Source: Njordibacter sp905182035 (GTDB lineage: Bacteria; Pseudomonadota; Gammaproteobacteria; Pseudomonadales; Balneatricaceae). From it: a DNA stretch of 64,000 bases. Positions within the stretch are counted from its first letter, which is position 1; the number at the start of each line of letters is the position of its first letter. The notes below the pieces were generated by a model that did not search any database, was not told the origin of the DNA, and saw only the letters and a program-made list of their open reading frames with translations. Where the stretch lies: assembly GCF_047730075.1 (NCBI RefSeq), contig NZ_CP159831.1, positions 1-64,000 on the forward strand, written 5' to 3'. This document shows positions 56,776 to 64,000 of this stretch, piece after piece. A program made the position numbers and the translations under genes.

Positions 56776-57960
56776 TTAACGTTCCACTAACTGCATGCGA
56801 TTGTTGTACCAATTCATACCAGAGGAAATGATCAAAGAAATCGCTAAATAAATAGCCATTACAATTAACATACATTCCATTTCCCGGCCTGTCTGGTTAA
56901 GAGATATGCCACCAATGGTGGCAACAATGTCCATGTAACCAATAGCCAGGGCCAACGATGAGTTTTTAGCTAGGTTCAGATACTGGCTGGTCAGAGGTGG
57001 AATAATCACCCGCAACGCTTGTGGAATAACTACCAACTTTAAAACACGGCTGTTAGAAATGCCAAGGGCTTGGGCAGCTTCAGTTTGTCCATGGTCTATG
57101 GCAACGATACCAGCACGCACAATTTCGCCAATAAAGGCCGCCGTATAAAAAGACAAAGCTAACCAAAGGGCGATGAATTCAGGACGGACAACCATGCCAC
57201 CTTTAAAGTTAAAACCTTTAAGGGCAGGTACGTCCCACTCAATAGGGCTGCCTAAAACAAAGTAGACAGCTAGAGGAAGCAGAACGATAGCTGCAATGTT
57301 AATTATCGCCACTGGGTATGCCTTGCCAGTTTCATCTTGTACTTTTTGCGCGTGGCGGCTAAACCACCAAGCAAAGGTTATACCACCAACAATAAAGGCA
57401 CCCACTATCAAAAATAAAGATTGAAAATCAGGGCTGGGCATTTGAAAGCCGCGATTGTTTAAGAAAAAGGTGTCACCAAAATTATAAGAGCCTTTTGGGC
57501 GTGGTAACGAGCTTACAATGAGGCCGTGCAGCAGCAGAATATGCAATAAAACCGGAACATTACGAATGTATTCAATATAAACATAGGCAATTTTTTGCGT
57601 TAACCAGTTATTAGATAAACGCATAACTCCTAGAAGAAAACCAAGAATTGTGGCCAGCACAATACCTGCAACGGCAACTAATAGGGTATTAATAAGGCCC
57701 ACAATCATAGCTCTAAAGTGGCTAGAGGTGGAACTGTATTCAATTAGGTGTTGGTTGATGTCATAGCTAGCATTATCCCATAGAAAGCCAAAATTTATGT
57801 CTTTGCCAATGTTAGATAAGTTAACCACTGCATTATTAATGATGTAGGCGAAAAATGAAATGATCAGTGCGGCGGCGATAATCTGCACAATGACTGAACG
57901 GGTTTCTTTGTCATACCAAGCGCGTAATAAAGGGTTGGTACTAGATGTTGGAGTGCTCAT
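56776..57960 (-). CDS. aapQ: General L-amino acid ABC transporter permease (AapQ/BztB type)
   Basis: The 394-residue permease is the partner of AapM. It has an N-terminal membrane segment, the FGFLWDNASYDI stretch typical of AapQ, a long insert with extra segments between residues 150 and 245, and the EAA loop QTEAAQALGISNSRVLKLVVIPQAL near the C-terminus. The distance to aapJ is 158 bases, with a strong hairpin in the gap. Confidence 0.93.
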   Translation of the reverse strand: MSTPTSSTNPLLRAWYDKETRSVIVQIIAAALIISFFAYIINNAVVNLSNIGKDINFGFLWDNASYDINQHLIEYSSTSSHFRAMIVGLINTLLVAVAGIVLATILGFLLGVMRLSNNWLTQKIAYVYIEYIRNVPVLLHILLLHGLIVSSLPRPKGSYNFGDTFFLNNRGFQMPSPDFQSLFLIVGAFIVGGITFAWWFSRHAQKVQDETGKAYPVAIINIAAIVLLPLAVYFVLGSPIEWDVPALKGFNFKGGMVVRPEFIALWLALSFYTAAFIGEIVRAGIVAIDHGQTEAAQALGISNSRVLKLVVIPQALRVIIPPLTSQYLNLAKNSSLALAIGYMDIVATIGGISLNQTGREMECMLIVMAIYLAISLIISSGMNWYNNRMQLVER

Positions 57961-58069
57961 AGAGTGAACCGTGCTACGTAGATATCAGCAATTAAGGGCA
58001 ACCTGCCTACTTAACATTTGATTAGTAATCAGAGGCGTAGCAACCAAAGATTATTAAGTTCCAGATATG

Positions 58070-58095
58070 AACTGGGGTGCCGTAGCACCCCAGTT
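58070..58095 (-). repeat. Perfect hairpin between aapJ and aapQ
   Basis: AACTGGGGTGC (58070-58080), loop CGTA, GCACCCCAGTT (58085-58095): an 11-pair perfect stem 24 bases past the aapJ stop. No T run follows on the minus strand. Such hairpins after binding-protein genes protect the upstream mRNA, so the binding protein is made in excess over the permeases. Confidence 0.8.
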
Positions 58096-58118
58096 TAGCA
58101 CTGATAAATTCGTATTAA

Positions 58119-59141
58119 TTAACGAATTGGAGCAGCGTAAAGAACACCACCGTTATTCCACAAGTTGTTTAAACCACGTGCAATTTGTAGAGGGGTATTT
58201 GGACCCACATTACGCTCGTAGATTTCGCCGTAGTTACCACCTTGTGCAACAGCACGAGCAGCCCACTTAGCATCTAGACCTAGCATTGCGCCCATAGAAC
58301 CTTCAGAACCAACCAAGCGGTTGATGCCAGGGTTGTTGCCAACGTTTGCAGCAAGGTTCATAGCGTTAGCTTGAGTGATACCCATTTCTTCAGCGTTGAT
58401 CAAAGCGTTAACAACCCACTTACCAATATCATGCCACTGGTCGTCGCCATGACGTACAGCACCACCTAGTGGCTCTTTAGAGATGATCTCAGGAAGTACA
58501 ACATGCAGTGAAGGATCATCGAACTTTGCACGAGTAGATGCTAAACCTGAAGCATCAGTTGTGTAAACGTCACAACGGCCAGCTACATAGTTAGTAAAGC
58601 CTTCTTCGTTAGTTTCGATAGGAACTGGCTCATAAGACATTCCATTTGCACGGAAGAAGTCAGCCAAGTTCAATTCTGTAGTCGTACCTGTTTGGATACA
58701 TACAGAAGCACCGTCAAGGTCCATTGCAGAAGTTACGCCTAGTGATGCTGGAACCATAAAGCCCTGGCCATCATAGAAGTTTACTGGCAAGAAGCTAAGC
58801 TTCAAGTCAACGTCACGGCTAAGAGTTTCAGTAGTGTTACGGAACAAGATATCACCTTCACCAGAGTTCAACATGGTAAAGCGAGTCTTACCAGTAGAAG
58901 GTACAAACTTAACCTTGTCGCCATCACCTAATACGGCAGCGGCTACAGCACGGCAGAAGTCGGCATCAAAACCTTCCCAGCGGCCATCAGCATCTGGTGC
59001 AGCAAAACCGGCCAAGCCAGTAGTTACAACACACTTTAGTTCGTCAGCGGCGCGCACGTCTTCTAGAGTAGAAGCTTGGGCAGCTGTCGCAGTCATAGCT
59101 GTTAGAGCCATGCCAGTTAAAACCTTATTGATTAATTTCAT
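58119..59141 (-). CDS. aapJ: General L-amino acid ABC transporter substrate-binding protein (AapJ/BztA type)
   Basis: AapJ binds a range of polar L-amino acids in the periplasm. The 340-residue product has a signal peptide ending AAQA-ST (about 22), the VRAADELKCVVTTGLAGFAAPD start of the mature domain, and the EGFDADFCRAVAAAVLGD segment, typical of the AapJ/BztA group. An AGGAG Shine-Dalgarno is present just before the ATG. It is the first gene of the operon. The 269 bases upstream, up to recG, are AT-rich, contain no gene, and must hold the promoter, which I could not assign. Confidence 0.94.
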   Translation of the reverse strand: MKLINKVLTGMALTAMTATAAQASTLEDVRAADELKCVVTTGLAGFAAPDADGRWEGFDADFCRAVAAAVLGDGDKVKFVPSTGKTRFTMLNSGEGDILFRNTTETLSRDVDLKLSFLPVNFYDGQGFMVPASLGVTSAMDLDGASVCIQTGTTTELNLADFFRANGMSYEPVPIETNEEGFTNYVAGRCDVYTTDASGLASTRAKFDDPSLHVVLPEIISKEPLGGAVRHGDDQWHDIGKWVVNALINAEEMGITQANAMNLAANVGNNPGINRLVGSEGSMGAMLGLDAKWAARAVAQGGNYGEIYERNVGPNTPLQIARGLNNLWNNGGVLYAAPIR

Positions 59142-59410
59142 AGTAAGGAGCCTCCTAAGGGCTTTGTATTTTAGTGCAGCAAAAAATAAATTATTTTATT
59201 ATTGTTGTTACTGAAAGCAGTGGTTACTGAATCTCCGATATTCACTGGAGTTATAATTCACACTTCAGGAAGACGATGATAGGAAAACTTTACCCTGTTG
59301 TAAACCAATAAAATTAACGCTTTGATAAAAAACGACTATGTATTGACTTAAGTCGCAGATAATTGTAAAAAAAAGTTTCCTATAGTGAATTTTGTTTCTT
59401 ATATACTAAT

Positions 59411-61468
59411 CTATACCTTGGCAAATGCTTTTCTGTCACCCACCCACCTTAGGATAATTTGTGACGTTTTGTCTGGGTAGGCTGCATAGCCAGCAGCGAT
59501 GCGCTTCACTTCAGGTAATAAATGGGCGTCGCGCATCAAGTCGGCAATTCTCAAACCAATGGTGCCTGCTTGACGAGTACCAAGTACTTCACCTGGTCCT
59601 CGCAGTTGCAGATCTTTTTCTGCAATCACAAACCCGTCGTTAGATTGACGTAAAATATCTAATCGTTGGCGCCCCATTGTAGATAAAGGTGCCTGGTACA
59701 TAAACAAACAATGGCTCTGGGTTTGTCCACGGCCAACCCGCCCACGCAGTTGGTGTAATTGGGCTAAGCCGAGGCGTTCGGCATTATCAATGACCATAAG
59801 GTTAGCGTTGGGTACGTCAACTCCAACCTCTACTACGGTAGTTGCCACCAAGAGTTGAATCTCACCGGCCTTAAAACGGTTCATTACATCAGCCTTTTCA
59901 ACGCTGGTCAGGCGACCATGCACTAAACCTACGTTGATATTATCAAGCTGCAGGGTGAGCAGCGTTGCTGTGTCCTGCGCTGCTTCACATTGCAACACAT
60001 CTGAAGTTTCTATAAGAGGGCAGATCCAGTACACCTGTTGACCGCTATTACAGGCTTGGTGGATGCGTTTGATAACATCAGCGCGTTTATTGTTGTTGAT
60101 TAACACACTATTAATGGGTTTTCGGCCTGGAGGTAGCTCATCAATTACAGAATGGTCAAGATCACCGTACGCACTCATAGCAAGGGTACGAGGGATGGGA
60201 GTGGCTGTCATTACCAACTGATGAAGTCCGCTTCCGTGGGGCGCTTTTTTGATTAAACTGTGGCGTTGGGCCACGCCAAATCGGTGCTGTTCATCGATGA
60301 TAACTAGGCCCAAATGTTGGTAGTGAACAGCCTCTTGAAACAGGGCGTGGGTGCCGATAACTATTTGCCCTTCACCGCTGGTAATAGCAGCGAGAGATTG
60401 ACGTTTTGTTTGCGTTTTCTGTTTGCCTATAAGAAAGGTAACAACGACACCAAGGGGTTCTAACCAATGCCTAAAGCTGTTAAGGTGCTGCTCTGCCAAA
60501 ATTTCTGTTGGGGCCAGTACCGCCACTTGGCAACCATTATCAATAGCGCGACAGGCCCCTAAGGCTGCCAATACGGTTTTACCAGAACCTACATCCCCTT
60601 GCACCATTCTCACCATTGGCGTTGGCGTCTCAAGGTCGCTTGCAACTTCTTGCCACACGCGCTGTTGTGCCTTGGTGAGCTGAAACGGCAGGTTTTTAAT
60701 AAGTGCTTGTTCTAAGCCTCGTTTCACTGCTAGTACAGGTGCAGGCAGTCGTTGGTTTCTTTGTTTGGCTCGACTTAAGGTGAGTTGATGAGCAATTAAT
60801 TCTTCGAGCACCAGTCTCAACTTGGCTGGCGTTACTTGGTCTTGTAGCTGATTGAGATCCTGATTTAAGTGTGGGTAATGCAGTTGCTTTAAGCTTGCCA
60901 CTAAACTAGGCAATTGATATCGGCTAATTAGCTGGTGTGGAAGTAGTTCATTTAGGATGAGGCTGCCTTGTTCTAGTTGATGCCACGCCATGGCAATGAG
61001 CTGCCCCATGCGAGTTAGGCTTAAGCCTTCAGTTGTGGGATAGATAGGGGTTAGCTGATCCGCCAAAGCTGGAGGCACATCATCAAACAGCACATACTCA
61101 GGGTGCACCATTTCCAAGCCCTGTGGCCCTGGTCTAATTTCTCCAAAACAACGAATATTGCGACCGTTAGTGAAACTCTTCGTTTGGTTGGCATGAAAGT
61201 GCACAAAACGCAGACCAAGGTTAGCACCATTTTGACTAATGTTGACGCGCAAGCTCACACGACGCCCTCGTTGAAGTGACGAACTAGTAATTTGCCCCTC
61301 CACTAAACAAGCAGATTTTGGGCTAAGGGCATTTAATGGGACCAGTCGGGTTCGGTCTTGATACCGAGTAGGCAGGTGGAACAACAGATCTTCAACCGTA
61401 TGTAGACCTAATTTTCCTAATTTAGCAGCTACTGCTGGGCCTACGCCATTGAGTTGAGTCACTTCCAT
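59411..61468 (-). CDS. recG: ATP-dependent DNA helicase RecG
   Basis: RecG remodels stalled replication forks and recombination intermediates. The 685-residue product has the N-terminal wedge/OB-fold domain (about 1-230) and the superfamily 2 helicase motor: Walker A GDVGSGKT (near 292), DEQH box in VIIDEQHRFGVAQRH (near 392), MTATPIPRTLA (motif III), and VEVGVDVPNANLMV/QLRGRVGRG (motifs V and VI). It starts 12 bases after the spoT stop, so spoT and recG are probably co-transcribed. Confidence 0.97.
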   Translation of the reverse strand: MEVTQLNGVGPAVAAKLGKLGLHTVEDLLFHLPTRYQDRTRLVPLNALSPKSACLVEGQITSSSLQRGRRVSLRVNISQNGANLGLRFVHFHANQTKSFTNGRNIRCFGEIRPGPQGLEMVHPEYVLFDDVPPALADQLTPIYPTTEGLSLTRMGQLIAMAWHQLEQGSLILNELLPHQLISRYQLPSLVASLKQLHYPHLNQDLNQLQDQVTPAKLRLVLEELIAHQLTLSRAKQRNQRLPAPVLAVKRGLEQALIKNLPFQLTKAQQRVWQEVASDLETPTPMVRMVQGDVGSGKTVLAALGACRAIDNGCQVAVLAPTEILAEQHLNSFRHWLEPLGVVVTFLIGKQKTQTKRQSLAAITSGEGQIVIGTHALFQEAVHYQHLGLVIIDEQHRFGVAQRHSLIKKAPHGSGLHQLVMTATPIPRTLAMSAYGDLDHSVIDELPPGRKPINSVLINNNKRADVIKRIHQACNSGQQVYWICPLIETSDVLQCEAAQDTATLLTLQLDNINVGLVHGRLTSVEKADVMNRFKAGEIQLLVATTVVEVGVDVPNANLMVIDNAERLGLAQLHQLRGRVGRGQTQSHCLFMYQAPLSTMGRQRLDILRQSNDGFVIAEKDLQLRGPGEVLGTRQAGTIGLRIADLMRDAHLLPEVKRIAAGYAAYPDKTSQIILRWVGDRKAFAKV

Positions 61469-61480
61469 GACATTAAGGCC

Positions 61481-63601
61481 TTAGGTGCGGTTAAGACGAA
61501 TGACGCCGGAGATTTTACGCATAGATTTAATGACTTGAGCCAAATGAACCCGGTTAAGAACTGAAATTTCCAAATTCACTACCGAAAGGCGAGCGTCTTT
61601 TTCATTCACATCAATTTTGTCCACGTTGGCATTATTCTGGGCGGCACTGGTGGCGATGCTGGCGATGATACCGCGGCTGGCAGAAACCTCGATTTCTAAA
61701 CACACGTCAAAGTCTCGGTCACCAGTTTCTGCCCATACTAAGGCTAAGGTTTTATCTTTGTCCCGACCGATATCTTGAATGTTATTACAGAAGGTGCGAT
61801 GAACTGCAATACCATGGCCTGCGTTAAGGTGCCCGACGATACTATCACCAGGAATGGGGCGGCAACATCGAGAATAGCGAATCATTATGCCCTCGGTACC
61901 GTGAATCTCCATAGGCCCAATACCACTTGTGTGGCCTTCTGTGTCGGAGGCGTCTCGACTCAAAGCTGAAGCGACGATGTACGCTAAACGCTTACCGGAG
62001 CCAATTTCGGCCAGTAAAGCATCTAAGTCAGGCAGCTTATGCCTGGCAATGTAGTCTTCCAATTGGGCTGAATCTATGGCTTCCAAATTTAAAGAACTGC
62101 TGCCCAATTCTTGATTTAGTAAACGGCGCCCTAAATTGACGGCGTCAGCCGTTGCTTGGTGCTTCAGGGAGTGACGAATATTGCTGCTGGCCTTGGCCGT
62201 TGCGACAAAGTTAAGCCAGCTCATATTGGGCTTGGCACTGGCAGTGGTGACAATCTCAATAGTGTCTCCACTATCTAGTTTTTGGCTTAATGGTGCAAGG
62301 CGGCGATTTATACGACACGCAATACAGGTATTACCAATATCTGTATGGACGGCGTAGGCAAAATCAATAGGTGTTGCCCCTGCGGGCAATGAAAACACAC
62401 TACCTTTAGGGGAGAACACGTAGACCTCGTCTGGAAATAAGTCATGCTTCACATGGTTGACGAACTCCATGGCGTTGCCAGAGCGTTTTTGCATTTCTAC
62501 CAGCTCCTGGATCCATTGTTGGGCGCGGTTATGAGCCCTTTGAGCACGGCTATTGGTGTTTTTGTAGAACCAGTGTTCTGCCACTCCATGGTTAGCGATG
62601 TCATCCATTTCTTTGGTGCGTATTTGTATTTCTATAGGGGTATGCACACCCAAGCCTGCACGGTATAGAGTGGTATGGAGCGATTGATAGCCGTTAGATT
62701 TTGGGATTGCAATATAGTCTTTAAAGCGTCCAGGTACTGGGCGATATAGGTTGAGATGGTGTACAGCGCCTAAAATGCGGTAACAGGTGTCCACATTGTC
62801 CGTTACAATGCGGAAGGCAAATACATCCATAATTTCACGGAAGGATTTTTTCTGCTCCCGCATTTTATTGTAGATGCCAGCCAGATGTTTTTGGCGACCA
62901 CTTATTACTCCAGGCAGTTCATCGTGTTCTAAACAATCTACTAGGGCAATCTGTACTTGCTCCAATAGTGCTTTGCGTTCTCCACGTGCTGCTGCCACCG
63001 CTCGCTGAATATACCGGTGGCGCATGGGGTGATAGGCGGCAAAGGCTAAATCTTCTAACTCTATCATTAAATCGTGCATGCCCAGACGGCCTGCAATAGG
63101 TGCGTAAATATCGGTGGTTTCTTTGGCAATACGGCGGCGGCTGTCTGGCCGCATGGCACCAATTGTGCGCATGTTATGTAGGCGGTCGGCTAGTTTGACA
63201 AATATAACGCGGATATCTTTGGCCATAGCAATGGCCATCTTCTGAAAGTTGTGAGCCTGGCTTTCGGCGCGAGTTTTAAATTCTAGGTGGGTGAGTTTGC
63301 TGACGCCATCTACCAAGTTGGCAACGGTTTCTCCAAACTGAGTTTCCAGCCCTTGTTTGTCAACTTGAGTATCTTCAATGACATCATGCAGCATGGCGGC
63401 CATTAGGCTTTCATGGTCCATATGCATACTGCTGAGGATGCCTGCCACGGCAAGAGGGTGAGTGACATAGGCTTCGCCACTCTTGCGCGTTTGGCCATCA
63501 TGGGCCTGCTGGGCATAATAATATGCCCGCCGAACTGCTTGCACCTGAGTGGGCTCAAGGTAGTCATCGAGACGCTTTGCGAGGGCGTCAATGGTAGGCA
63601 T
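61481..63601 (-). CDS. spoT: Bifunctional (p)ppGpp synthetase/hydrolase SpoT
   Basis: SpoT controls the alarmone (p)ppGpp. The 706-residue product has an intact hydrolase HD domain with HDVIED (72-77) and DRLHNMRT (near 139), the synthetase domain (GRFKDYIAIPKSNGYQSLHT near 290; EIQIRTKEMDDIANHGVAEHW near 328), a TGS domain (near 390-450) and a C-terminal ACT domain. The intact HD site marks it as SpoT and not RelA. It follows rpoZ as in most gammaproteobacteria, but a terminator lies between them. Confidence 0.97.
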   Translation of the reverse strand: MPTIDALAKRLDDYLEPTQVQAVRRAYYYAQQAHDGQTRKSGEAYVTHPLAVAGILSSMHMDHESLMAAMLHDVIEDTQVDKQGLETQFGETVANLVDGVSKLTHLEFKTRAESQAHNFQKMAIAMAKDIRVIFVKLADRLHNMRTIGAMRPDSRRRIAKETTDIYAPIAGRLGMHDLMIELEDLAFAAYHPMRHRYIQRAVAAARGERKALLEQVQIALVDCLEHDELPGVISGRQKHLAGIYNKMREQKKSFREIMDVFAFRIVTDNVDTCYRILGAVHHLNLYRPVPGRFKDYIAIPKSNGYQSLHTTLYRAGLGVHTPIEIQIRTKEMDDIANHGVAEHWFYKNTNSRAQRAHNRAQQWIQELVEMQKRSGNAMEFVNHVKHDLFPDEVYVFSPKGSVFSLPAGATPIDFAYAVHTDIGNTCIACRINRRLAPLSQKLDSGDTIEIVTTASAKPNMSWLNFVATAKASSNIRHSLKHQATADAVNLGRRLLNQELGSSSLNLEAIDSAQLEDYIARHKLPDLDALLAEIGSGKRLAYIVASALSRDASDTEGHTSGIGPMEIHGTEGIMIRYSRCCRPIPGDSIVGHLNAGHGIAVHRTFCNNIQDIGRDKDKTLALVWAETGDRDFDVCLEIEVSASRGIIASIATSAAQNNANVDKIDVNEKDARLSVVNLEISVLNRVHLAQVIKSMRKISGVIRLNRT

Positions 63602-63702
63602 AATTTAGCATCCGTTTTGGTTGATGGCTCCATGGTAACGGAAAATTATCCAAACAGGGCAGTTTTGTTGCAAGTTTGTTGAATTTATTAACAAAAATTC
63701 AC

Positions 63703-63723
63703 AAAAAAAGAGCCCGTAGGCTC
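63703..63723 (-). terminator. Rho-independent terminator after rpoZ
   Basis: Read on the minus strand, GAGCC-TACG-GGCTC (63723-63710) is followed by seven T residues (63709-63703). It lies between rpoZ and spoT, so spoT would need readthrough or its own promoter in the 100 bases that follow. Confidence 0.87.
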
Positions 63724-63766
63724 CAGTAGTCAGAGGGAAATTATGGGCTAAACGTTAGCCATAAAA

Positions 63767-64000
63767 TCACTCGTCAATATCAGGGCTACCCTGTAAAACT
63801 TCTTCACTGGTTTCAGCGACAGTTTGGGTAACTTCGTCAAGTACTTCTTGGTCTTCTGGAACTTCAGCGAACTGCTGGTTGATCTCGTCTTGATCGTCCA
63901 AAATGCTAGCATTGATAAAGCCCTCCGCAATTTCACGCAAAGCAACCACAGTGCACTTATCATCTTCCCATTCGATGTGAGCCTCTTTGCCACCAGTGGC
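63767..64000 (-). CDS. rpoZ: RNA polymerase omega subunit (partial, 5' end outside window)
   Basis: The last 77 codons of rpoZ, running off the right edge of the window. The visible protein begins ATGGKEAHIEWEDDKCTVVALREIAEGF, the conserved end of the omega core that binds the beta-prime subunit, followed by an acidic tail rich in Glu, Asp and Gln. The frame is open to the last base of the window. A short open frame on the same strand starting at 63993 is in the wrong frame and is spurious. Confidence 0.95.
   Translation of the reverse strand, partial: ATGGKEAHIEWEDDKCTVVALREIAEGFINASILDDQDEINQQFAEVPEDQEVLDEVTQTVAETSEEVLQGSPDIDE

Noticed and set aside
59142..59410. AT-rich gap upstream of aapJ as a possible regulatory RNA or sigma-54 promoter
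   Set aside because: I found no sigma-54 consensus, terminator or stable hairpin; it probably just holds an ordinary promoter.

Overview
The window is a chromosomal, origin-proximal stretch of a gammaproteobacterium. It opens 100 bases before dnaA and runs dnaA-dnaN-recF-gyrB. Two perfect parS sites (one inside the end of recF, one after gyrB) and two DnaA-box matches between dnaN and recF also point to the replication-origin region. The next block (glyQS, an LpxL-type acyltransferase, trkH/trkA, rsmB, fmt, def, dprA, tsaC, hemF, aroE) has the gene order known from Pseudomonas and its marine relatives (Pseudomonadales, Cellvibrionales, Oceanospirillales). Base composition is clearly lower in G+C than in Pseudomonas. 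I cannot name the genus. Nearly every gene is a recognisable housekeeping gene; I see no prophage, insertion sequence, CRISPR array or defence island.

Layout. 1-6.5 kb: replication start operon. 6.5-9.5 kb: glycyl-tRNA synthetase (minus strand). 9.7-17.1 kb: acyltransferase, small methyltransferase, and the minus-strand def-fmt-rsmB-trkA-trkH cluster (protein maturation, rRNA methylation, potassium uptake). 17.2-20.8 kb: dprA-tsaC-hemF-aroE, then a 29-codon remnant of a GFA-family gene. 20.8-25 kb: racemase, YebC/YeeN-type protein, acetyltransferase, EamA exporter, gpt, gamma-type carbonic anhydrase. 25.1-27.4 kb: prlC-yheV. 27.4-31.8 kb: zinc-uptake locus (zur-znuC-znuB, tightly followed by a MATE exporter, with divergent znuA) controlled from a perfect Zur-box palindrome. 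31.8-38.1 kb: thrB, polA, a candidate Spot42/ErsA-position small RNA, engB, cytochrome c4, dsbA. 38.2-42.7 kb: ubiE-ubiB-hisI-hisE-tatABC. 42.7-49 kb: a complete rrn operon (16S-23S-5S) with no tRNA in its spacer. 49-54.8 kb: LysE-type exporter, YjaG, CysZ, ubiA and ubiC separated by an opposite-strand phosphatase, DUF1415, a one-domain asparaginase, DUF501. 54.9-59.1 kb: aapJQMP-type amino-acid ABC transporter. 59.4-64 kb: recG, spoT and the truncated rpoZ at the window edge.

The least ordinary sequence is just after the 5S gene: a 215-base unit present 2.4 times in tandem. Each full unit carries a terminator, three short perfect hairpins, the last bases of the 5S gene, and both an inverted and a direct partial copy of the 5S 3' arm. 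This array is recent (copies almost identical), non-coding and unexplained. Other points worth checking are the candidate small RNA between polA and engB, the MATE gene in the zinc operon, the absence of ubiJ between ubiE and ubiB, and the paired DnaA-box matches.
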